NCBI GenBank assembly: GCA_020846875.1
Contig: JADLDB010000074.1
Location: forward strand, 62,001-126,000
Reading direction: 5' to 3'
Source of the DNA: Myxococcales bacterium
Lineage (GTDB): Bacteria > Myxococcota > Myxococcia > Myxococcales > Myxococcaceae
DNA length: 64,000 bases
The translations under genes and the position numbers were made by a program. The notes under the pieces are model-generated. The model searched no databases and was not told the DNA's origin. It saw only the letters and a list, made by a program, of their open reading frames with translations. Below, piece after piece: positions 53,513-62,356 of this stretch. Each line of letters opens with the position of its first letter. The first letter of the stretch is position 1.

Positions 53513-54255
53513 CGGGCGTCCTTCAGTTGGTGGGCGCCCAGGCGCTCCTGCTGGTGCGCAGCGCGCAAAGCGCCCGCCGGGAAGGGCTGTCCCGCAAGGA
53601 GGTCCTCAAGCAGGCCGCCGAGTTGGGCGCGGCGTCGGGGCTGCTCATCGCGGTGGGCATGGCCTTCTTCGGCACGGTGCTGGTCACCATCGCCTGGGCG
53701 CAGGCCCGCAAGTACACCGGCAACATCAGCCTGGTGGGGCCGCCCTACTTCGAGCTGATCATCCGCGAGTTCTCCCCGCTGCTGACCGCGCTGCTGGTGG
53801 CCTCGCGCGCCGCCGCCAGCACCTCGGCCGAGCTGGGCGCGATGGCCGTCAATGAGCAGGTGGAGGCGCTGGAGCTGTCCGCCGCCGATCCGCTGGCCGA
53901 GCTGGTGGCGCCCCGGGTGCTGGCGTCGATCCTCACCGTGCCCTTGCTCACCGCCCTCGGGGTGGTGACCTCGGCCGCGGCGGCGGCCCTCACCGTGACG
54001 TATGCCTTCGGCGCCGACGGCGGGTCCTTCATCGATCCCCGCTTCGTGGACGGGGGCGACCTGCTCTGCGCCTTCTTGAAGGCGGTGCTGAACGGGGCCT
54101 TCATCCCCCTGGCGGCGTCGCTGCGGGGCCTGCGGGCCAGGGGCGGCGCCGGCGCGGTGGGCGAGGCCGTCACCCTGGGCGTGGTGGAGGCGTGCATGGG
54201 CTGCCTGCTGATCGACTTCGTGGTGGCCGCGGTCTTCCTGATCCTGGGCGTGTGA
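53509..54255 (+). CDS. MlaE-family permease, second copy
   Basis: 248 residues. The conserved segment is REFSPLLTALLVASRAAAST then SAELGAMAVNEQVEALELSA, closer to classical MlaE than the first copy. About six membrane helices. Its stop overlaps the ATG of the ATPase gene by one base (TGATG). Two different permeases side by side resemble the YrbEA/YrbEB pairs of mycobacterial mce loci rather than the single mlaE of E. coli. Confidence 0.9.
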   Translation: MTGVLQLVGAQALLLVRSAQSARREGLSRKEVLKQAAELGAASGLLIAVGMAFFGTVLVTIAWAQARKYTGNISLVGPPYFELIIREFSPLLTALLVASRAAASTSAELGAMAVNEQVEALELSAADPLAELVAPRVLASILTVPLLTALGVVTSAAAAALTVTYAFGADGGSFIDPRFVDGGDLLCAFLKAVLNGAFIPLAASLRGLRARGGAGAVGEAVTLGVVEACMGCLLIDFVVAAVFLILGV

Positions 54256-54935
54256 TGACCCAGGCCCTCGTCCTCTCCGACGTGTCCCGCCGCTTCGGCC
54301 CGGTGCCGGTGCTCTCGCACCTGTCGGTGGAGATCCCCCTGCGGGGCATCACCTTCGTGGTCGGCAAGTCCGGCAGCGGCAAGTCGGTGCTGTGCCGCCT
54401 CGGCGTGGGCCTGCTCAAGCCCGACGCCGGCACGGTGACGCTGCTGGGCGAGCGGGTGGACACGCTGCCGGAGCGCAGGCTGGCGGCGCTGCGCGCGCAG
54501 GTGCCGTACCTGGTGCAGGGGCCGGCGCTGCTGGACTGGCTGACGCTGGCGGACAACGTGGCGCTGCCCGACGCGCGCGCGAAGACGGACGGCCGCGCGC
54601 AGGAGGCGATGGAGCGCGTCGGCCTCACCGCCTTCGCCACCCGCTTCCCGCCGGAGGTGGGCCCGGGGATCCGCAAGCGCGCCGCCATCGCCCGCGCCCT
54701 GGTGCTCGCCCCCAGGGCGCTTCTGCTGGACGAGCCCACCACCGGGCTGGATCGGGAAGCAGCGGGCCAGGTGAACGAGACTTTGGCGCTGCTGCGCGCG
54801 CAGGGGCTGGCGGCCATCGTGGTGTCCCACGACTTCGCGGCGCTGGAGCTGCTCGCGGATCGCGTCGTCGAGGTGGCGAAGGGGCAGATCGGCTACCAGG
54901 GGCCGAAATCGGGATTCAGCGGCGCGTTGTCGTAA
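54255..54935 (+). CDS. ABC ATPase, Mla/Mce type, with degenerate signature (NBD2)
   Basis: 226 residues from an ATG overlapping the permease stop. Walker A GKSGSGKS (37-44), Gln88, Walker B ALLLDEP with Glu160, and H-loop His192 are intact. The signature is VGPGI (135-139) instead of LSGGQ. So this subunit can hydrolyse ATP but offers a poor signature to its partner. This complements NBD1. In the operon it sits between the permeases and the MCE-domain gene (11 bases before it). Confidence 0.9.
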   Translation: MTQALVLSDVSRRFGPVPVLSHLSVEIPLRGITFVVGKSGSGKSVLCRLGVGLLKPDAGTVTLLGERVDTLPERRLAALRAQVPYLVQGPALLDWLTLADNVALPDARAKTDGRAQEAMERVGLTAFATRFPPEVGPGIRKRAAIARALVLAPRALLLDEPTTGLDREAAGQVNETLALLRAQGLAAIVVSHDFAALELLADRVVEVAKGQIGYQGPKSGFSGALS

Positions 54936-54946
54936 GAAAGGTGCCC

Positions 54947-55957
54947 ATGGACGAGTCACGCTTGGAGCTGAAGGTGGGCGCGCTGGTGGTGGCCGCCGTC
55001 TCGGGGGTGCTGTTGCTCCTCTTCTTCATGGGCGAGCTGTCCCTGGGCGGCGAGGTGACGGTGAAGGTCGACTTCGCGCACACCGGCAGCGTGGTGAAGA
55101 ACGCCCCGGTGAAGCTGGGCGGCGTGCAGGTGGGCCACGTGACGCAGGTGGCGCTGCTCGCGTCCCGCCGCGACGACCGCGGCCGGGTGATGCCGGTCGA
55201 GATGACCCTGGCCATCTCGAAGGAGGCCGCCGCGGCCCTGCGCGCCGACGCCGCCGTCACCGTGTCCAGCCAGGGGCCGCTGGGCGAGTCGTACCTGGAG
55301 CTCTGGCCGGGATCCGCCCCGGACGGCTTCGATCCCAAGGAGCCGATCCGCGGCACGGACGCGCCCCGCCTCGACGTGGTGTCCAACCGGCTGGCGCACT
55401 TCCTCGACGCCGCGTCCGACGTGCTGGAGAAGGATCCCGAGGCGCTGGCCAAGCTGTTCCACGGCGTGGCCGGCCTCACCACCACCGTGGACGGCGTGCT
55501 GACCGAGAACCGCGACGACCTGAAGACGCTCACCAGCGAGCTGGCCGCCACCGCCAAGGACCTGCGCGCGCTGGCCGCCACCGCCCGCACCCAGCTCGAG
55601 CCGGGCGGGAAGACGGCCGTCCTCATCGACGACGCCGCCGCCACCGCGAAGCTCGCCCGCACCGAGCTGCCCGAGCTCTCGAAGAAGGCCAACACCGCGC
55701 TCACCGGGGTGGCCGCCGTCGCCGGGCAGTTCACCGAGGAAGACGGCAAGCGCCTCAAGGAGATGATCGCGAAGTACCAGGCCGCGGGTGAGAAGATGGA
55801 CGTGATCGCCGCCCGCGCGGATCGGATCCTCGCGCGTCTCGAGGCCGGCGACGGCACCTTGGGCGCGCTGATGAAGGACAAGCAGGTCTACACGGACTTG
55901 AAGGATCTCCTCGCCGACCTGAAGGCGCACCCGTGGAAGTTCCTGTGGAAGGACTGA
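54947..55957 (+). CDS. MlaD-family MCE-domain protein
   Basis: 336 residues. A membrane anchor (VGALVVAAVSGVLLLLFF, about 10-30) precedes one MCE domain (38-115) with GSVVKNAPVKLGGVQVGHV and GPLGESYLELW. A long helical region (about 140-320) follows, including repeated ALAATARTQL-like helices. MCE proteins form hexameric lipid-binding rings or tunnels in the periplasm. The long helical C-terminus suggests a bridge like YebT or PqiB but with one domain only. An AAGAAAGG before the ATG serves as ribosome site. Confidence 0.92.
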   Translation: MDESRLELKVGALVVAAVSGVLLLLFFMGELSLGGEVTVKVDFAHTGSVVKNAPVKLGGVQVGHVTQVALLASRRDDRGRVMPVEMTLAISKEAAAALRADAAVTVSSQGPLGESYLELWPGSAPDGFDPKEPIRGTDAPRLDVVSNRLAHFLDAASDVLEKDPEALAKLFHGVAGLTTTVDGVLTENRDDLKTLTSELAATAKDLRALAATARTQLEPGGKTAVLIDDAAATAKLARTELPELSKKANTALTGVAAVAGQFTEEDGKRLKEMIAKYQAAGEKMDVIAARADRILARLEAGDGTLGALMKDKQVYTDLKDLLADLKAHPWKFLWKD

Positions 55958-56050
55958 CGACGCAGCAATTGCGAGTGGTGCGCCCCCCGGCCGCTCGTTA
56001 ACCCGAGCTGGACCGCTGAATGCACGCACCGCCCGAGGGGGAGGTTCCTC

Positions 56051-57613
56051 ATGGACCTGCACCTGTCCGTCGTCAGAGACGACGCGCTGCCGAAGCTGGG
56101 CTGGTACGCCGAGATCGACTTGAGCCGCGGTGAGATCCGCGCCGAGGTAGGCCCGTGGGTCGAGGTGGACGCCGCGCGCGATCCCCGCTGGCTGGTGGCC
56201 GGGGTGTGGGACGGGGACTTCCCTGCCGGCGACTTCCACCGCGCCGAGCACCTCTTCGGCAGCGGGCTGCGCCTCGAGCAGGACGGCCTGCACGTGGTGC
56301 CCGCCAGCACCACCGACGAGCGGGTGATGTGCACGCGCGACTCGTCTCGCTGGTACGTGTCCAACTCGCTGGTGGTGCTGCTGGGTCGCCTGGGCGCGCG
56401 CGTCGATCCAACCCAGGATCACCGGGCCTGGGGCGACAGCGTGGGCCTGGGGATCTTCCACTACCAGCGCCAACTGCCGCTGGTCAGCGCGCTCACCCCG
56501 GTGGCCTGGCAGCTCGTCTACGAGACGCTGCGCCTCACCGCCGAAGGGCCGTCCTTCCACTACCGCAGCCGGCCGCACGCCTTCCGCGACTTCCACGACT
56601 ACACCGGGCAGGTGATGGGCGCGCTGCGGGCGACGTGGAGCAACGCCACCCACCCGGCGCGAAGGCACCCGGCCCGCGCCGCCTCCACCATCTCCCGCGG
56701 GTACGACTCCGCCACCGCCACCGCCTTCGCCACCGAGCTGGTGCCCGCGCTGGAGGCCTGGACCGCGTCCACGTCGAACACCCGCGTCCCCGGCGTGGTG
56801 CAGCGGGTGCTGGGCGCGGAGCTCACCAACGACGACGGGGCGACCATCGCGCACACGCTGGGCGCCACGCCCCGCCACCTCGACCTCGCCTTGAGCGCCA
56901 TTCCGCTGGAGCTCGAGGCCTCGCTGTGGGCGTCCAACCAGCTCTCGCCCGAGCTGGTCTTCTGGTCCCTCTTCGAGGACGCCGAGCGTCACCCGCTGCC
57001 CACCGTGCTCTTCACCGGAAACTACGGGGACGCGATCTGGGACTGCCACGTCCGCCAGCAGCAGGTGGACGGCTACGTCTCGCGCGGGGCGCCCAGCGGG
57101 TCCAGTCTGATCGAGGCGCGGCTGCGCAGCGGCGTCGTCGAGCTGCCCGTCCCCTACGTCTTCGCCCGCAGCGTGAAGGCGGTCCACGCGATCTCCATGT
57201 CCCAGGAGATGGCGCCGTGGCGGCTGGGCAACGACTACGATCGACCCATCCCCCGCCGGCTGCTGGAGAACCGCGGCGTGCCCCGCGACGCCTTCGGGTC
57301 CTCCAAGCGCGCCGTGGCGCAGGACTACGAGGCGCCCCGCGGTCAGGCGCTGCGCCGGCTCTTCTTCGACGAGAGCGCGTGGACCGAATTGGAGGAGCGG
57401 CTCTACCGCGGCATCAACCTGGGCCTCTACCTGGCCCGGCGGGGCGTGGACTTCATCGAGGCCCACGGTGAGCGCGGGAAGATGCCCTGGGCCCACCCCG
57501 AGGCGAAGCGCACCCTGGCCCGAGTGGCGGATCTTCAGCGCGCCACCTTCACCCTGTGCACCGGGCTGCTGGCGGCGAGGTACGCGAGGGAAGGAGTGAC
57601 GGTCAGGGCGTGA
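56051..57613 (+). CDS. PP-loop/asparagine-synthase-like protein
   Basis: 520 residues, ATG at 56051 behind GGGAGGTTCCTC. An N-terminal beta-rich part (about 1-120, DSSRWYVSNSLVVLLGRLG) resembles the front of asparagine-synthase-like proteins lacking the glutaminase Cys. The ATP-binding PP-loop reads TISRGYDSATAT (213-224), where the family has SGG-x-DS; Gly216 is Arg. The C-terminal half contains SGSSLIEARLRSG and SQEMAPWRLGNDYDRPIPRR, like the acidic/basic helices of that fold. It may amidate or ligate a small molecule or peptide. Substrate unknown; the Arg raises doubt on activity. Confidence 0.65.
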   Translation: MDLHLSVVRDDALPKLGWYAEIDLSRGEIRAEVGPWVEVDAARDPRWLVAGVWDGDFPAGDFHRAEHLFGSGLRLEQDGLHVVPASTTDERVMCTRDSSRWYVSNSLVVLLGRLGARVDPTQDHRAWGDSVGLGIFHYQRQLPLVSALTPVAWQLVYETLRLTAEGPSFHYRSRPHAFRDFHDYTGQVMGALRATWSNATHPARRHPARAASTISRGYDSATATAFATELVPALEAWTASTSNTRVPGVVQRVLGAELTNDDGATIAHTLGATPRHLDLALSAIPLELEASLWASNQLSPELVFWSLFEDAERHPLPTVLFTGNYGDAIWDCHVRQQQVDGYVSRGAPSGSSLIEARLRSGVVELPVPYVFARSVKAVHAISMSQEMAPWRLGNDYDRPIPRRLLENRGVPRDAFGSSKRAVAQDYEAPRGQALRRLFFDESAWTELEERLYRGINLGLYLARRGVDFIEAHGERGKMPWAHPEAKRTLARVADLQRATFTLCTGLLAARYAREGVTVRA

Positions 57614-58913
57614 CGCCCAGCGTGCCGAGGATCTGCCCGCTGCCCGTGCCGCCCGCCGGCGTCTTCGAGACGTCGGTGATGCCTCCGTCCGGCTCGAACT
57701 GGAGCTGCCGAATGGCGTCCAGCTCCGCGATCAGCAGCCGGCCGGTGAGCTGGCCGCGGGAGATCATCACCGGCGCGCCGGGCAGCTCGGGCCGCCCGTG
57801 CACGTAGGGCAAGGGCGAGGAGGCCACCGAGAAGGCGCCGCCGGAGAAGTCGAGCCGCCGGTAGTGATCTGCCCCGTCCGAGTTCACCACCAGGCCCCAG
57901 GTGCCCCAGGGGGAGAAGGCCACCGCCATCGGGTTCAAGGTGCCCAGGACCTGCCGGCCGGTGAGGGTGCTGCCCGTCTTCTCGAAGATCGCCACCCGGC
58001 TGCCCACCGCGAAGCCGTTGTCGGAGAAGGCGACCCAGCGATCGTCGTGCGACACCGACACCGTCGAGGCCAGCGCGTCGCGATCCGAGAAGCCCGCGGC
58101 GCTGCCGAGGACCGCCGGGGACGCGCCCGACGTGTCCACGAGGTGGAGATCCTGCATCGAAGGCGAGCCGGTGAAGGCGCGCGCCGCCGCGGTCAGCTGG
58201 GTCTGCCCGGAGAACCACGCCGCCGCCGTCACCCCGTCACCGGGCAGCGCGTACCGCTCGTTGGACAGCGTGCCGTCGCAGTTGATGTCGACGGTGTAGA
58301 GGCCTCCTCCGTTCGCCTGCACGTTGGAGTCGGTGATCCACGCGCGCGTCCCCGAGGCGTCAAGCAACACCTTGCCTGCATAGAAGGCGCCCGCGTACTT
58401 CGCGTGCACCACCGTGGCCGTGCCGTTGGTGTCGAGGGTGAAGACGCCCAGCGTTCCGTCCTCCTGCGGCACCAGGCCCACCTTGCCGTCGGGGGTGAAG
58501 GCGATGGGCGCGTCCGGCGCCGAGGCCCGCCCCATGCGGAAGAACTGGCCGGTGGGCGTCAGCGCGCCGGTGGGCGAGAGGGTGAAGACCTCGTATTGAT
58601 CGTCCCTCGAGCCGCCGTCCGCGGGGAACGGATGAGACGCCACCACGAAGCGCGTGCGATCCGCCGGGCCCGGCAGCCGGGGACACCCCGCGTCCCCCAT
58701 CCCGCCGCCGCTGCCGCCGCCCATGCCTCCACCCAGCCCACCGCCCGCGCCGCCGCCGGAGCCTCCGCCTGTCCCACCGCCCGCGCCGCCGCCAGCGCCT
58801 CCGCCCGCCCCACCCCCGGCGCCGCCTCCGCCCGTGCCACCGTCCGTGGACGACGGCGAGCCGCACCCAGCGAGGAGGAGCAACACCACGGAGACGAGCA
58901 GGGTCTGGCGCAT
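57603..58913 (-). CDS. Gly-rich-linker lipoprotein with propeller-like domain
   Basis: 436 residues. MRQTLLVSVVLLLLAGCGS gives a clean lipobox (LAGC, Cys17). Residues about 26-75 are GGGAGGGTGGG-type linker. The remaining 350 residues are repeated strand units (GALTPTGQFFRMG, VGLVPQEDGTLGVFTLD, AIFEKTGSTLTGRQVLG), consistent with a seven-bladed lactonase-like beta-propeller. It is probably exposed at the outer surface. I use the ATG at 58913; upstream codons lack leader features. It overlaps the end of the PP-loop gene by 11 bases, converging. Confidence 0.85.
   Translation of the reverse strand: MRQTLLVSVVLLLLAGCGSPSSTDGGTGGGGAGGGAGGGAGGGAGGGTGGGSGGGAGGGLGGGMGGGSGGGMGDAGCPRLPGPADRTRFVVASHPFPADGGSRDDQYEVFTLSPTGALTPTGQFFRMGRASAPDAPIAFTPDGKVGLVPQEDGTLGVFTLDTNGTATVVHAKYAGAFYAGKVLLDASGTRAWITDSNVQANGGGLYTVDINCDGTLSNERYALPGDGVTAAAWFSGQTQLTAAARAFTGSPSMQDLHLVDTSGASPAVLGSAAGFSDRDALASTVSVSHDDRWVAFSDNGFAVGSRVAIFEKTGSTLTGRQVLGTLNPMAVAFSPWGTWGLVVNSDGADHYRRLDFSGGAFSVASSPLPYVHGRPELPGAPVMISRGQLTGRLLIAELDAIRQLQFEPDGGITDVSKTPAGGTGSGQILGTLGVTP
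58687..58850 (-). repeat. Gly-rich linker repeat in the propeller lipoprotein gene
   Basis: A GGN-rich stretch encodes repeats of GGGAGGG, GGGTGGG and GGGMGGG. It is the same linker style as at 45262-45438 and is prone to slippage. Confidence 0.8.
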
Positions 58914-58965
58914 GGCGGCGCACCCTGCCAACGGGCGCGCGCGATTTCCACGCCGGCGTGGACTT

Positions 58966-59280
58966 TCAGCGGTTGAAGGCCACCAGCGAGCCGAAGGCGA
59001 ACACGCCCCACAGGCCCAACTGGAACACCCCGTGAGAAATCGGCACCGCCCAGCGCGCCGATCCGGTGAGCACCTTCCCCGCGTAGAAGAAGATCAGCCC
59101 GGAGCCCCCGAGGAAGAAGGCGGCCTCGAGCGCGACGCCCACCAGCAGCACCGGCCCGACCTCGGACGCGCCCATCCTCGACGTGCTGCCCGCGAGGATC
59201 CCCAGCGACACCAACGAAGCCAGGCAGGCGCCGATCGTCACGCCCGCGGCAGCCAGCAGCACCTTGAGAAGGGGGCTCAC
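58966..59280 (-). CDS. Small membrane protein, 104 residues
   Basis: Three membrane segments (LLAAAGVTIGACLASLVSL, GPVLLVGVALEAAFFLGGSG and VFQLGLWGVFAFGSLVAF). No motif recognised. It ends with Asn-Arg, inside the membrane border. It is encoded 52 bases upstream of the Gly-rich lipoprotein gene on the same strand and may be co-transcribed. Function unknown. Confidence 0.6.
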   Translation of the reverse strand: MSPLLKVLLAAAGVTIGACLASLVSLGILAGSTSRMGASEVGPVLLVGVALEAAFFLGGSGLIFFYAGKVLTGSARWAVPISHGVFQLGLWGVFAFGSLVAFNR

Positions 59281-59443
59281 CCGCGGAAGCGTACACCGGC
59301 CCTCCGGGAACCACTTCTACGCCCTGGGCACGCATGGCCCATGGTGTAGAGACAGTTCCTCGCCGACCCAGTCCTGACCGGCCCGGGCGATCCACTCTGG
59401 AGCGCCGTCTGACGAGCCCCTCCTGATTCCGGGCACCTGGCGG

Positions 59444-59458
59444 TGGCATCGCGGGTGC
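59444..59458 (+). promoter_or_regulatory. Candidate sigma-54 promoter for the MBL hydrolase gene
   Basis: TGGCAT-CGCGG-GTGC fits the -24/-12 consensus (TGGCAY-N5-TTGC) with one change in the -12 box. It lies 56 bases above the ATG at 59515, and a sigma-54 activator gene follows that gene. The rest of the 234-bp stretch 59281-59514 shows no gene. Confidence 0.4.
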
Positions 59459-59514
59459 TCTGGCACCCCGTCGAGCACGACGATCGTGTCGGGCTGGCAC
59501 ACGGAGGCACCACC

Positions 59515-60342
59515 ATGGACGTTCGATTCTGGGGAGTTCGCGGCAGCGTCGCGTCGTCGGGCGCGCACGTGGCCCGCATCGGTGGAAACACCTCCTGCGT
59601 GGAGGTGGAGAGCCAGGGCCACCGCCTCATCCTCGACGCCGGCACCGGCCTGCGCGGGCTGGGCGAGGCCTTGATGAAGCACCCGCCGGTGAAGGCCACC
59701 CTGCTCTTCTCGCACCTGCACTGGGATCATGTGCAGGGCTTCCCCTTCTTCACGCCGGCCTACGTACCTTCGTCCGAGCTCACCCTCTACGGCCCGGGCG
59801 CGGACGGGGAGCAGCAACTGCGCAGCGTGCTCGCCCGGCAGATGGAGCCGCCCGGCTTCCCGGTGCCCCTGTCGGCGATGCGCTCGAAGCTGGACTTCAG
59901 GTCCGCGGTGCCGGGGAAGGTGATCGAGACCGGTCCCTTCCGCGTCACCCCGCTGGAGCTGCCCCACCCGCAGGGCTGCGTCGGCTACCACATCGAGGCG
60001 GACGGCCAGCGCTTCGCCTACTGCACCGACGTCGAACTCACCGCCGACGGCCTGGAGCGCGGGGCGGCCCGGGTGCTGGACGGCGCCGACGCCCTGGTGC
60101 TGGACGCCCAGTACACGGTGGACGAGTACGAGGGCCGGGTGGGGACCTCCAGGAAGGGCTGGGGCCACTCCACCAACCTCGACGCGGCACGGATCGCCAG
60201 GGCGATGCACGTCAAGCGCCTGTTCCTCTTCCACCACGATCCCGCGCACACCGACGAGGTGGTCGAGGCGATGGCCGAGGACGCCCGCCAGCTCTTCCCC
60301 ACCGCCGAGCCGGCGCGCGAAGGCAACCGCGTGCACCTGTAA
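59515..60342 (+). CDS. Metallo-beta-lactamase-fold hydrolase
   Basis: 275 residues from the ATG at 59515 (ACGGAGG upstream; the in-frame ATG at 59443 lacks it). The start MDVRFWGVRGSVASSG and the zinc motif SHLHWDHVQG (HxHxDH), later Asp in CTDVE and His in FHHDP, mark the cyclic-phosphodiesterase/RNase-Z-like branch. Enzymes starting with this VRFWGVRGS pattern are common in myxobacteria near signalling genes and may cleave a cyclic nucleotide. Followed by the sigma-54 activator gene 30 bases on. Confidence 0.88.
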   Translation: MDVRFWGVRGSVASSGAHVARIGGNTSCVEVESQGHRLILDAGTGLRGLGEALMKHPPVKATLLFSHLHWDHVQGFPFFTPAYVPSSELTLYGPGADGEQQLRSVLARQMEPPGFPVPLSAMRSKLDFRSAVPGKVIETGPFRVTPLELPHPQGCVGYHIEADGQRFAYCTDVELTADGLERGAARVLDGADALVLDAQYTVDEYEGRVGTSRKGWGHSTNLDAARIARAMHVKRLFLFHHDPAHTDEVVEAMAEDARQLFPTAEPAREGNRVHL

Positions 60343-60372
60343 CCCCGAAGGCCGCGCAGAGAGGAGCCAGGA

Positions 60373-61971
<1,599 letters not shown>

Positions 61972-61996
61972 AGAGAAGCGTGCTGCCTTCCACCGC

Positions 61997-62356
61997 ATGC
62001 GCACTTCGCTGCTGCTCCTCGCGTCGCTGTCCGTCCCTGCGTTGGCCGACGAGTACGTGGCGCCGCCCCCTCGCTCGTCCGAGCTGAGCCGGTTCGCGGT
62101 GCTGAAGGCGGCCGACGGCACCTACAAGCTTGACACCATGACGGGCGCGACCTGGTTCGCCTGCGCGAAGAAGGGGAAGGCCGCCTGGTGCCGGGCCCGG
62201 GAGATCGCCGGGCTCCCCTCGGGGCCCGCCGGCCGCTACCACCTGGTGGACGCCTCCCCGGTGATGCTGCTGGACACGGTGAGCGGCCGCACCTGGACGC
62301 GCTGCGAGCTGCCCACGGTGGAGAAGGGCCTGGGCTTCTGTCCGGTGGAGGAGTGA
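61997..62356 (+). CDS. Small exported protein
   Basis: 119 residues. A signal peptide (MRTSLLLLASLSVPALA) is followed by a mature part with two similar half-sites: YKLDTMTGATWFACAKKGK and MLLDTVSGRTWTRCELP. These look like an internal repeat of a strand-turn unit of about 45 residues. No family recognised. It is 25 bases after the sigma-54 regulator gene, so probably the same transcript. Exported role unknown. Confidence 0.65.
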   Translation: MRTSLLLLASLSVPALADEYVAPPPRSSELSRFAVLKAADGTYKLDTMTGATWFACAKKGKAAWCRAREIAGLPSGPAGRYHLVDASPVMLLDTVSGRTWTRCELPTVEKGLGFCPVEE

